A stretch of 32,019 bases of DNA. Source: Methanoregulaceae archaeon (GTDB lineage Archaea > Halobacteriota > Methanomicrobia > Methanomicrobiales > Methanospirillaceae). The notes beneath the pieces are model-generated. The model searched no databases and was not told the DNA's origin. It worked only from the letters and a program-made list of their open reading frames with translations. The translations under genes were made by a program, and so were the position numbers. The stretch is taken from NCBI GenBank assembly GCA_015660965.1, contig JACTVG010000012.1, positions 1-32,019 of the forward strand. Reading direction: 5' to 3'. The number at the start of each line of letters is the position of its first letter. The first letter of the stretch is position 1. Below, piece by piece: positions 14,924 to 23,450 of this stretch.

Positions 14924-16909
14924 TCAGGTATAATATTCCGCCCTGTATTCCGTAATGATACTGATATCAAGTGAGCGGAGATCGATGTCCTGCTCCCCGG
15001 AATTTACATGATAGAGCTTCCATTCCCGTCCCTGGTTTATTGTCATGATACGCCCCCTCCCAAGCCGGAACCGTTCGAAAGTACCATCCCCGCTGGCATT
15101 TTTCCAGAATCCGTTTATCGAAATGGATTTTCCCTGCGGAAGAACGTAATTGAACTGGGGGGCAGGATCCCTGAAGCTGTCATCCTGAACGTAAATAGAA
15201 AAGTTGCCGGATGTTACCTCATCAATTGAGGTATTCGAAGATTCCAGGGTGCTTACTTTTCCAAATAGTAGATAACCGCTATTTCGGGAAAGTGAACGAT
15301 AGGAAAGGTAATAGATACCACCACGGGGATCGGTAACCTCCCTCGTTGCAAATCCCTTCCCTCCCCATCCGGAAAGCCTGTCAGTTACTCCGATATAACT
15401 CCAGTTTACAGGGGACAACATTCGATAAAATGCGGGAACATCGTGGTAGTAGTATGCATCAATTAAAAGAACTGAGCCGTCAGGTACATTGCTAAAAATG
15501 CCGTGTTCTATCGCACTTCCGACAAAATTGCGGGGATACAGGAAGGTGATATCCCATCGGTCAACGATAGTCTTATTATCCTGGTAATTTATGGTGCCAA
15601 TCGATGAGCAGATAATCGTAGATATCAGGATAAGTGCCATTATTTTTTTATTCCCGGAACCGATCTTCCTGGAAATATAAGTAAGACCGGAAAGAACGAT
15701 TAAGATTACCCCAAAGTATGAGATATAGATGGGAAGATATCCAAGACCCCAAACCAGTTCAGCCTGGTATTTCGGTGAAGCGGACACAAATAATAACGGG
15801 GTGAGGGTAATCGCAACCCCGAGAACAAATAAATTTTTACTGGTGGGATCTCTCTCCTCGAATTGCTCGTCCTTGGTGAAAAATCGTTTGAACACGATAT
15901 AAAAAAGGACAAAATACGAAATTCCGATAAAAACCAGGAGTACCAGGGAATCGCCGGATAGAGTAAAAAATTCGCCGGTGAATAGTTCGAAATTTGTAAA
16001 AAAATAACTGAGAGGAATTGAAGCAAAGAGTTGTTTGCTCAATGCAATAAAAAAAGCAAAAATATCCGGGTTGGGAATGTAGGGATCGCCCCCGGGACCC
16101 CCAATCAGTTTATACCCGTAGTATAAACGCGATAGCATGATAAACGAAAGGAAAATTCCGGACAATATGATATAAGGAGATGATTTTTTCAGGATCTGCG
16201 AAAGGTCCTTTGATTCCGAGTAACGGGAGATCAACACGACGTGGATGATAAAAAATGGATAACTTATATCGTACGTCAGTAAGCAGAGAAGGTAAAAAAG
16301 AATACTCGCGATGAGATAGCCCGGTTTTTTACCTGTAAGATATTTGATCAGGCAGATCAGGGAAAGTAGAAGAAGAAGAAACAGAAATTCCAGGAAAGCG
16401 AAATACCCGAGGATGGGATCATGGTATAACCGGAATTGAAAAAAAATTGTGGGAAATAAGAGTGACATGATGCTTACGGTTTTCGAATGGGTGAGAAGAT
16501 AGATAAAATACCCAAAAAGGACCATGCTGATGATAACCGAACATAAAATTATCCCTTTATATACTACGACATTCGTGACCAGTGAATCGAGAAGATATAC
16601 ATAGAGCCCCAGCGGGTAGAAGCGGCCCCCTCCGGCACCGAGAGCCAGTGTATTTGAAATGTATTCGATGATAGTCTGGTGATAGTAAAACAGGTAACCG
16701 TTAATGAGTGAGTTGATGTTATCGTCGTTGATATAGCCGCTGCTGAGGACGGGAGAGAGGACGAGAAATGCAAAGGAAATTATTGCCCCCGATAAAACGA
16801 GGTATATCTTATTATTCTCCATCAAATGCTTTATTGATTGGGACCCGGTGATTTTTTTCCCATCAGGGAAATCTGAAGGCCTTTTTGGATCCTTACGTCC
16901 TTTTTGCAT
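14924..16909 (-). CDS. Polytopic GT-C-type membrane protein, paralogue lacking the LamG domain
   Basis: A 661-residue protein colinear with the 860-residue one: SGYINDDNINSLINGY (Asp pair again at 62/63), FFQFRLYHDPILGY, LLCLLTYDISYPFFI and YPRNFVGSAIEHGIFSNVPDG all have close counterparts. The homology runs to DISIITEYR, matching DVVSEYR of the longer protein. The frame then ends four residues later, exactly where the LamG region would begin. The 162 bp beyond the stop hold no LamG coding in any minus-strand frame I read. A Shine-Dalgarno AAAGGAAAG precedes the ATG. Proposed role is transfer of a lipid-linked sugar on the outer face of the membrane. The truncation may be natural loss or a recombination scar. 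Confidence 0.68.
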   Translation of the reverse strand: MQKGRKDPKRPSDFPDGKKITGSQSIKHLMENNKIYLVLSGAIISFAFLVLSPVLSSGYINDDNINSLINGYLFYYHQTIIEYISNTLALGAGGGRFYPLGLYVYLLDSLVTNVVVYKGIILCSVIISMVLFGYFIYLLTHSKTVSIMSLLFPTIFFQFRLYHDPILGYFAFLEFLFLLLLLSLICLIKYLTGKKPGYLIASILFYLLCLLTYDISYPFFIIHVVLISRYSESKDLSQILKKSSPYIILSGIFLSFIMLSRLYYGYKLIGGPGGDPYIPNPDIFAFFIALSKQLFASIPLSYFFTNFELFTGEFFTLSGDSLVLLVFIGISYFVLFYIVFKRFFTKDEQFEERDPTSKNLFVLGVAITLTPLLFVSASPKYQAELVWGLGYLPIYISYFGVILIVLSGLTYISRKIGSGNKKIMALILISTIICSSIGTINYQDNKTIVDRWDITFLYPRNFVGSAIEHGIFSNVPDGSVLLIDAYYYHDVPAFYRMLSPVNWSYIGVTDRLSGWGGKGFATREVTDPRGGIYYLSYRSLSRNSGYLLFGKVSTLESSNTSIDEVTSGNFSIYVQDDSFRDPAPQFNYVLPQGKSISINGFWKNASGDGTFERFRLGRGRIMTINQGREWKLYHVNSGEQDIDLRSLDISIITEYRAEYYT

Positions 16910-16997
16910 TGTTCTTTCCTTTCATATCATATGAGTAAAAATGATAAATAATATCGCACTTACCACAGGAAACAGGTGACGGGATGTTTATCCGTAA

Positions 16998-17156
16998 TCA
17001 CATGAAGGCCCGGTTAATTCTCTCCCAGTTCTGTGCAATCGATTCCGCATTCATCGAGTAATTGGTTATCTTAACCTCGAAGATCTTTCCGTTAAATGGC
17101 CGACCCCCATTAATCCAGTTGCCGATATAGAGGGGCATGATACTGTTTTTCAATTT
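16998..17156 (-). pseudogene. Orphan C-terminal tail of a LamG-domain protein
   Basis: In a minus-strand frame different from the 606-aa gene it abuts, about 52 codons read KLKNSIMPLYIGNWINGG then RPFNGKIFEVKITNYSMNAE and end in TGA. This matches the last residues of the 860-aa protein (HLKNSLMPFYVGNWINGD, RPFNGKIFEVKITNQAIPEE) almost position by position. There is no start codon context and no upstream LamG sequence in this frame, so it is a remnant of a former paralogue's 3' end or of the missing tail of the 661-aa gene downstream. Confidence 0.8.
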
Positions 17157-18970
17157 ACGCTGCGGTTTAATTTTCCTGAATTATAAACAGACATATCAAA
17201 GAAGAATAACTTTCCATCATCGCTTACAATTGGTTTTGTCGTAAGTATTCTTGAAAGATTCGATGTGATATCCCTCCCGAAATCAGCATATCCATCCGTA
17301 TTGACATATACACCGGAAAACCCCGCAACGGATAAATTATCAACCATGTCAATGGTCCCCTTCTGGGTTACCTCTTTTTGCCACTGGTCTGTCAGCCTCC
17401 CTCGTATTGCCCCGTAACTCCAGCGTAATTTTTCTGAATGCAGATAACCCCGGAAATGATTATAATCCGTCATATTATAAACCGGAGGGCTTTCAGGAAA
17501 TGCCACATAGGGTAATTGAAAAATCATTGCATTTTCGGGCATAACCGATTCAATTTGTTTAATAAAATGATCATCTTGCTGAAATATTGTTTTCACAGCA
17601 CCGTATGGTGGCGACATATAATCATGGGTTTGATCCATGATGCCTCCAAGAAGAATCACAATGAGTATTCCATAAAAAATTGTCCTTTTTGCCTTCGAGA
17701 TCAGATATTTGTCTCTGAGCACTTCCAGTGAAATAAAAAAAGCAATCAAAGCAAAAAATGCAATAAAAATGCTGATCCTGTTATAAGCACGCAGCTGTGG
17801 CGATATTGCATAGTTAAAGATGGTTCCAAAGCCACCAATTGTCGCTAATAGGACGGCCGATACACTGAATAAACTGACTCCGGTTAAAATTTTAAACCGG
17901 TTCGTCATATTTGCGGCGTTTCCCGAAGTAACTTTGAAAAATATCCATATGAAGGTAAAAAGAAAACCAAGACTTCCGATAAAACCAATTGAAGACAGGG
18001 TATTTTCTGTAACGAGCGGGGAGGTTGTGCTGTACAACTGGGAGACACTTGAGAAAAACGGGATCCTGTGCCCGTAAATCGGTAATATGATCTGAATAAT
18101 CTTCAATCCGTATAACTCAGATTCCCATGGGACGCGGACACCTACATTGATGTTTTTTCCATTTTCCTGCTGATACATAAGAGATGGTGCATAATTTACG
18201 AGTATCGTCCCCCCGATGACACAAATGAAAATCAGGGCAGTGAGTAAGGCATATTTGTTCTTCTGCGAGAAATAGGCGGCAAATCCAGCAATTAAAAGAA
18301 AGAAACACGTAAAAACCGGATAATAGGTAAATGTACATGCCCCAACGATACAGATAACCACGCTGATTAAAAATTTTGGATTTGTTACATTCCAGTGAAT
18401 ACTATTATTTTCGTCCTTTTTGAACAACAGGTCTTTTTCCAGGTATACCCAGAGGGCCACCAAAATCATTAAGGGGACCATAAAATACGAGGCCAGGAAC
18501 AGATGCCCTTCCCCCCTGAATATATGATAGGGAATGAATGTGAAAAGCACGCTGACAACAATTGAGGTAATATATGACATCTTCAATTCCCGGCAGACGA
18601 ACATGGAGGTAATTGCTGTCAAAGGAAAGGTGAGTAAAAAAAATGAATTCAGGATGAGTCCATAATTTTTTGTAAAAAGGCTGAATAATTTAAAAATAAG
18701 AAAATCAAGAGAATTTAAGAAGGGATAATCATAGAGCAATTGTCCTCCGGGCATGCCAAGAAAAGGATTTTGCCAGATCCATCCATTATCGACCACCCCT
18801 TTAACGAGCATGCTCGCTAACAGGCCATCTCCCTGATATCCCCAGGGGATCGTGATATCTGCGGTCCATAATTTAAAAACCCATGTGAGAACAAGAATGG
18901 TTATTGCAGTTGCCGCAAAGTACGCCGCCATGGATTTCAGGGAGATGCGGTTTTTTAACAAATTCATCAT
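17150..18970 (-). CDS. Polytopic membrane protein, putative GT-C glycosyltransferase
   Basis: A 606-residue protein with about eleven hydrophobic segments. Near the N-terminus is WGYQGDGLLASMLVKG followed by the motif-like NPFLGMPGGQLLYDYPFLN; Asp48 sits in the first external loop as expected for GT-C enzymes. A second conserved-looking stretch is IPYHIFRGEGHLFLASYFMV. The last 170 residues are soluble (MIFQLPYVAFPESPPVYNMT). It resembles bacterial membrane proteins of unknown function in surface-glycan loci and is not a paralogue of the 860/661 pair. The extreme C-terminus (VYNSGKLNRSVN) runs into the LamG remnant and may be partly derived from it, since the longer paralogue reads LYKNGKL at the same place. 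A Shine-Dalgarno-like GGAAGAG precedes the start. Confidence 0.65.
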   Translation of the reverse strand: MMNLLKNRISLKSMAAYFAATAITILVLTWVFKLWTADITIPWGYQGDGLLASMLVKGVVDNGWIWQNPFLGMPGGQLLYDYPFLNSLDFLIFKLFSLFTKNYGLILNSFFLLTFPLTAITSMFVCRELKMSYITSIVVSVLFTFIPYHIFRGEGHLFLASYFMVPLMILVALWVYLEKDLLFKKDENNSIHWNVTNPKFLISVVICIVGACTFTYYPVFTCFFLLIAGFAAYFSQKNKYALLTALIFICVIGGTILVNYAPSLMYQQENGKNINVGVRVPWESELYGLKIIQIILPIYGHRIPFFSSVSQLYSTTSPLVTENTLSSIGFIGSLGFLFTFIWIFFKVTSGNAANMTNRFKILTGVSLFSVSAVLLATIGGFGTIFNYAISPQLRAYNRISIFIAFFALIAFFISLEVLRDKYLISKAKRTIFYGILIVILLGGIMDQTHDYMSPPYGAVKTIFQQDDHFIKQIESVMPENAMIFQLPYVAFPESPPVYNMTDYNHFRGYLHSEKLRWSYGAIRGRLTDQWQKEVTQKGTIDMVDNLSVAGFSGVYVNTDGYADFGRDITSNLSRILTTKPIVSDDGKLFFFDMSVYNSGKLNRSVN

Positions 18971-19007
18971 GATTTGTCTCTTCCAGATAGGTTTGGCCCC
19001 GGTATCC

Positions 19008-20330
19008 TCATAGAATTGAGGAATAATCCCTGATAAATTCTTTGAATTCCTGAAGCATATAGTGAATCATCTCATCTGTCAATCCGGGGTATACCCCAAT
19101 CCAGAACAGATTATTCATCACGAGATCAGTATTTTTCAGTGATCCCACCGATCGGTACTTCATATCTGCATACGCCGGCTGTTTGAGAAGATTCCCTCCA
19201 AAGAGCATCCGTGTGGCGATCTTGTGATCTTCCAGATATCTGACAATATCGTCACGATTGAATAGTGCATCTTCCCTGACAGTAATGGGAAACCCAAACC
19301 AGCTGGGATCAGAGTCCGGTGTTGCATGAGGAAGGATCAGATAATTCTCGTATCCTTTCAGCCCGTGATAGAGTGCTTTGAAATTCTCTTTTCGTCTCTC
19401 AATAAATCCAGGCAATTTCCTGAGTTGCTCGACTCCGATGGCCGCTTGCATGTCTGTCGCTTTGAGATTGTAACCGATATGGGAATAGATATACTTGTGA
19501 TCATATCCATGGGGCAGGTCTCCCAGCTGCCAGTCAAAGCGTTTCCCGCAGGAGTTGTCGCAGCCGGGATCACACCAGCAATCCCTGCCCCAGTCGCGGA
19601 ATGAGGCAATTATTTTCTTGAGCAAGGGATCGTCTGTGCATACGGCACCCCCTTCGCCCATCGTAATATGATGCGCCGGATAGAAACTGCAGGTGGAGAT
19701 ATGCCCGAATGTCCCGGTAGGTTTTCCATGGTACAGGGATCCAAGGGCATCGCAATTATCCTCAATAAACCAGAGATCATATTTTTTCACCATGTGCATG
19801 ATGGTATCCAGGTCTGCGGGATTCCCCAGCGTATGGGGAATTATGATCGCTTTTGTCGCATCCGAGATTGCATCTTCGATGCGATCGGCCTGGATGTTAT
19901 ACGTCCCCGGTTCAACATCCACAAAGACCGGCACCAGGTTATTCTGAACTATTGGGTTGAGGGTCGATGGAAAACCGCAGGCTGTCGTGATAACCTCGTC
20001 ACCGGCCTTCAATCTATTCTTACCAAGTTTGGGGGATGTGAGGGCAGAGACCGCGAGAAGATTTGCCGACGAACCGGAATTTGCGAGAAGGCAATACCTT
20101 ACCCCTAAAAAGTCTGCCAGGTCTTTTTCAAACTGGAGAGCGTAACGTCCGGTGGTGAGCCAGAAATCAAGAGAAGCATCAACGAGGCTGATGAGTTCTT
20201 TCTCGTCATAGACCCGGCCGGCATAATTTATCCGGGATGTGCCCCTGATAAATCTCTCCTTTTTCTCTCTCAGATTATAGATCGACTTCACTCTTTCGAA
20301 AATTTCCTGTCGGATCGTGTCTTCATCCAT
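19008..20330 (-). CDS. rfbH: CDP-4-keto-6-deoxyglucose 3-dehydrase (E1, RfbH-type), PMP and [2Fe-2S] dependent
   Basis: A 440-residue member of the DegT/DnrJ/EryC1/StrS aminotransferase fold that removes the C3 hydroxyl of CDP-4-keto-6-deoxyglucose. The PLP lysine is replaced by His220 in FYPAHHITMGEGG, the hallmark of E1-type dehydrases, which use pyridoxamine phosphate as a half-bound cofactor. Four cysteines, C193, C251, C253 and C261, follow the C-x57-C-x1-C-x7-C spacing known for the E1 iron-sulfur cluster. This shows the pathway passes through a 3,6-dideoxy-4-ketohexose. Its electron-transfer partner, an E3 (RfbI/AscD) flavo-iron-sulfur reductase, is not in the window. GAGG lies 8 bases before the ATG. 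It lies downstream of two SDR genes in the same strand and operon. Confidence 0.93.
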   Translation of the reverse strand: MDEDTIRQEIFERVKSIYNLREKKERFIRGTSRINYAGRVYDEKELISLVDASLDFWLTTGRYALQFEKDLADFLGVRYCLLANSGSSANLLAVSALTSPKLGKNRLKAGDEVITTACGFPSTLNPIVQNNLVPVFVDVEPGTYNIQADRIEDAISDATKAIIIPHTLGNPADLDTIMHMVKKYDLWFIEDNCDALGSLYHGKPTGTFGHISTCSFYPAHHITMGEGGAVCTDDPLLKKIIASFRDWGRDCWCDPGCDNSCGKRFDWQLGDLPHGYDHKYIYSHIGYNLKATDMQAAIGVEQLRKLPGFIERRKENFKALYHGLKGYENYLILPHATPDSDPSWFGFPITVREDALFNRDDIVRYLEDHKIATRMLFGGNLLKQPAYADMKYRSVGSLKNTDLVMNNLFWIGVYPGLTDEMIHYMLQEFKEFIRDYSSIL

Positions 20331-20346
20331 ATTGTTTCCTCGTGGC

Positions 20347-21270
20347 TCATCTGATGGGATATGTCCTGCAAAATTTCAAATAGGGATCCTGTCGTATCGC
20401 ATCCTGGTTAATGGTATGTAACATCATTTTATAATAATCCCTCAGACGGCTTACGGATTTTTTCATGGGTGTAAAACTGAATCCGCCAATTTCATTGATC
20501 AACCGGGAATTATTCGCCGAATACTCGATATTGAGTCCTTCAGTTTCAATACAGATCTCAGAGGTATAATCAGAAATGGCATTAATCATACGAGCGATCG
20601 AGAGAAGATCGCAGGTATCCGGAGGCGTGATATTATAAGTGCGGTGTTTGGGCGTATGTGTCAGGAAATAATTGAGAATCTTCAGAAAGTCGTCAATATA
20701 AAGCCAGCTGAAGCAAACGTTCTGCCGGATGGTGATGGGTAAATGAAGCAGGTTTTTTACGATGGCATTTGATATGAATTTGAATTCATAATCTTCATAT
20801 CTGCCGAATATTCCGAATAAACGCAGGCAATAAACATTTTCGGTTTTTTCTATGTATTTTGAGATAATATATTTCGAAAAACCGTAGTTATCGCCGGGAA
20901 TGAACTTCCCGAACTCTTCTTCATGCACATTATGGAGAATACGACTTTTATCATATTCCGCCCCTGATCCCAGGTGGATAAGGGTCTGGAAACGATCCTG
21001 ATTTTCTGTGAGATTAAAAAACATACGCAAATTGTGTTCAACAGTCTCTTTATTGTCGAGTTTTTTTCTGCTGCCGCCGATACTTGCGCAATGGATGACG
21101 TACTCTATATCATGATCATGAAAGAAATTGTGAACCTCTTTTTGTGATAGCAGATCGAGATCCCTGTGAGTTGGAGTGAGGAGGAGATGATGAGGTTGTA
21201 AAAATTCAACAATGTTTCTTCCAATAAATCCTGTTGAACCTGTGACGAGAATTGTTTTTTTATGAACCAT
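20347..21270 (-). CDS. NAD(P)-dependent sugar epimerase/reductase (extended SDR)
   Basis: A 307-residue extended SDR. The cofactor loop is VTGSTGFIGRNI (residues 9-20). The middle shows YVIHCASIGGSRKK, HLGSGAEYDKSR in the serine position, and NYGFSKYIISKY with the catalytic Tyr and Lys. The region after it (YCLRLFGIFGRYEDYEFKFI) resembles GDP-fucose synthase and CDP-abequose-synthase-like reductases more than 4,6-dehydratases. It starts 16 bp before rfbH and is preceded by AGGAATT. In the proposed branched-sugar pathway it is a candidate for the YerF-type reductase that reduces the new acyl ketone, but the second SDR next door is an equal candidate. Substrate cannot be assigned from sequence. 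Confidence 0.82.
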   Translation of the reverse strand: MVHKKTILVTGSTGFIGRNIVEFLQPHHLLLTPTHRDLDLLSQKEVHNFFHDHDIEYVIHCASIGGSRKKLDNKETVEHNLRMFFNLTENQDRFQTLIHLGSGAEYDKSRILHNVHEEEFGKFIPGDNYGFSKYIISKYIEKTENVYCLRLFGIFGRYEDYEFKFISNAIVKNLLHLPITIRQNVCFSWLYIDDFLKILNYFLTHTPKHRTYNITPPDTCDLLSIARMINAISDYTSEICIETEGLNIEYSANNSRLINEIGGFSFTPMKKSVSRLRDYYKMMLHTINQDAIRQDPYLKFCRTYPIR

Positions 21271-21343
21271 ATCAATTCCTGCCTTGAATTATGAGGGCTG
21301 GTATAGAATGCATTGTTAAAATATTTGAATTTTTCAATGTCTG

Positions 21344-22408
21344 CTAATCTGGTTTTTCTGCTGACTGATTCCATAATATTGTGCGTTTTAACGCTGTATC
21401 CAAATTAACAGTAATTTTTAATCCAAGGCTTTTCTCGGCAAAATCGACATTGGGAACAAATTTTGTCCTTCGTAACCCTTTATCCTGAGATAATCCCTTT
21501 AAAATTTTCGGAGGTTTCGGAAACTGCCCTGCAATTTTTTCTGCCAATGCCTGAAGCGTAACTGCTTCAGGACTTCCCACATTGTAATTCATACCGACAG
21601 CGCCATGCACCAATATATTCAGCAACCACCAGGCCATATCGCTGGGGTACATATAACTGCGGACTGTCTGCCCATCTCCAAGGATACGTATCGGCCCACC
21701 GAGCAGACCATCCCGAATGAAATTATTAATTGCCCATGGTCGATCCAGCAGCTGGTAAGGACCAATGAAGGCAAAGGGCCGTACGTTAAGTATCGGCAGC
21801 CTCTGCTGGTTCCGATAAACCGCGCATATCGTTTCTGCGAGCCGCTTTGATTCAGGGTAGGCAGAATTAAGTGCGCTGCAATCGAGCCCCCCTATATAAT
21901 TCTCCTGGATACCTGGAACATCCCATGGCTGGGTTCCATACACATGGCCCGAACTGACATTAAGGAATTTCTTTATCTCCGGAAGCCTTGAGGCATACTC
22001 CAGGATCGCGTTCGTACCATTGACAATAATTTCAATGGTTCTCAGGGGATAAGAGGCATGAAACCTGCTATCAGGATTTGCAGCGGCATGAACAATCCAT
22101 GAAATATCGGTTGGAATATCAGTAAGATTCCGGATATCCCTTTCGATCAACGTTACGTCGTTTCGTGATGCTATAAGGGGGACTCTGTTTTGAAAACTGC
22201 CTGCCCTGCTTGATAATAAGGTTACATGAACATTGAAATCGAAATTATCATTGAGAAAAGTGATCATCTCTGCCAGCCAGGTTCCCATGAATCCCGTTCC
22301 GCCGGTAATTAATATATGTTCATTCTTTAAGGGCTCAAGACGGGATATTTGACCCGAAGTTACACGCCTGCAATCCTCATCGATAATTTCCTTATGAGTC
22401 AAGGTCAT
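21344..22408 (-). CDS. NAD(P)-dependent sugar epimerase/dehydratase (extended SDR)
   Basis: A 354-residue extended SDR with an extra N-terminal stretch of about 30 residues. The cofactor loop is ITGGTGFMGTWLAEM, followed by VHAAANPDSRFHASYP, NVSSGHVYGTQPWD and YPESKRLAETICAVYR with the Tyr-x3-Lys pair. The tail has YNVGSPEAVTLQALAEKIAG and LDTALKRTILWN, as in dTDP-glucose 4,6-dehydratase and UDP-xylose synthase relatives. The ATG lies four bases after the aldolase stop codon, so translation is probably coupled. Likely substrates are the branched CDP-sugar or its ketone precursor. Function is inferred from context only. Confidence 0.82.
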   Translation of the reverse strand: MTLTHKEIIDEDCRRVTSGQISRLEPLKNEHILITGGTGFMGTWLAEMITFLNDNFDFNVHVTLLSSRAGSFQNRVPLIASRNDVTLIERDIRNLTDIPTDISWIVHAAANPDSRFHASYPLRTIEIIVNGTNAILEYASRLPEIKKFLNVSSGHVYGTQPWDVPGIQENYIGGLDCSALNSAYPESKRLAETICAVYRNQQRLPILNVRPFAFIGPYQLLDRPWAINNFIRDGLLGGPIRILGDGQTVRSYMYPSDMAWWLLNILVHGAVGMNYNVGSPEAVTLQALAEKIAGQFPKPPKILKGLSQDKGLRRTKFVPNVDFAEKSLGLKITVNLDTALKRTILWNQSAEKPD

Positions 22409-22412
22409 GTCT

Positions 22413-23423
22413 TCATTCCCTTCTCTTTAAAGCTAATTCCGATGCAACTTCAATAATCATATCTTCCTGACCGGCAACAACCTGTCTGCGTCCAAGTTCG
22501 AAGAATACGTCCCGCGGATCGACATGAAATTCCTGAGAAATTCGTTCGACATGTTTTGAAAAACCAGAAAATACACCTGAAAGGCCGCTCACAATGCTCA
22601 AAGATTTTATTCTTGGAATTTCTTTCATTAATTCCTTCTCGGCAATATCCGAAGCATCAAGAATTTTATACAGATCAATACCCGTAGAATATCCTATCCT
22701 TTCCAGAACGGCAACTAATACTTCTATCTGGGCATTCCCGGCGCCTGCGCCAAAACCCCTCGCCGAACCATCTATTATGGTTGCACCTGCCTGTGCAGCC
22801 GCTATTGAATTTGCAATTCCCAACCCGAGATTGTTATGGGCGTGAAAACCAACGGCAATGTTTAAATTTTCGACAAGGTGCGAGATTCGCTCACTCACCT
22901 GACCAGGAAGATACGCCCCGGCAGAATCAAATATGAGAACACCTTCAGCTCCATAGGATTCCATTTTTTGACATTCTTCGGTTAATGTCTCTTTGGAAGC
23001 CATGTGGCTCATCATAAGGACCCCGTAGACTTCTCTTCCCCTGTCCCGTACATAATTGATGTGCCGCTGGGTAAGGTCAGCTTCAGTGCAGTGAGCGGCA
23101 ACTCTTACAACATCTACACCAAGATCCAGTGCCTTTTTAAGATCTTTGTTAATTGTCGCGAAACCCGGTATCACATGGATACCCAGTTTTGAACGGGTCA
23201 GGTTTTTCTTCGCTTCCCTGAGCATTGTTTCGTCATCGATTGCACTTTCCCCGACTTGCAATGAGGATGCACCGATCCCGTTTCCATGGCCCACCTCAAC
23301 AACAGGAATTCCTGCTGCATTCGCTGCGGATGAATACGCCGCGATCTGGTGCGCTGTCATTTTATGGCTGATGGCATGATTTCCATCCCGCAGTGTTACA
23401 TCATGAATTAAAATTTTTGGCAT
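22413..23423 (-). CDS. dmpG: 4-hydroxy-2-oxovalerate aldolase (DmpG/MhpE/BphI type)
   Basis: A 336-residue aldolase close to the usual 340. It carries the active-site segment HDVTLRDGNHAISHKMT (residues 7-23: R12, D13, with His16 and His20), the metal-binding HxH (H194, H196) in VGFHAHNNLGLGIANS, and the C-terminal ELGRRQVVAGQEDMI part of the communication domain that docks the dehydrogenase. The enzyme reversibly splits 4-hydroxy-2-oxopentanoate to pyruvate and acetaldehyde, which is channelled to the partner. A strong GGGAGGG precedes the ATG. Here it follows the dehydrogenase by 27 bp, in a sugar-nucleotide operon without any aromatic-ring-cleavage gene, which favours a synthetic direction. 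Confidence 0.92.
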   Translation of the reverse strand: MPKILIHDVTLRDGNHAISHKMTAHQIAAYSSAANAAGIPVVEVGHGNGIGASSLQVGESAIDDETMLREAKKNLTRSKLGIHVIPGFATINKDLKKALDLGVDVVRVAAHCTEADLTQRHINYVRDRGREVYGVLMMSHMASKETLTEECQKMESYGAEGVLIFDSAGAYLPGQVSERISHLVENLNIAVGFHAHNNLGLGIANSIAAAQAGATIIDGSARGFGAGAGNAQIEVLVAVLERIGYSTGIDLYKILDASDIAEKELMKEIPRIKSLSIVSGLSGVFSGFSKHVERISQEFHVDPRDVFFELGRRQVVAGQEDMIIEVASELALKRRE

Positions 23424-23450
23424 GGACCCTCCCTGAAATTATCGATTCCC

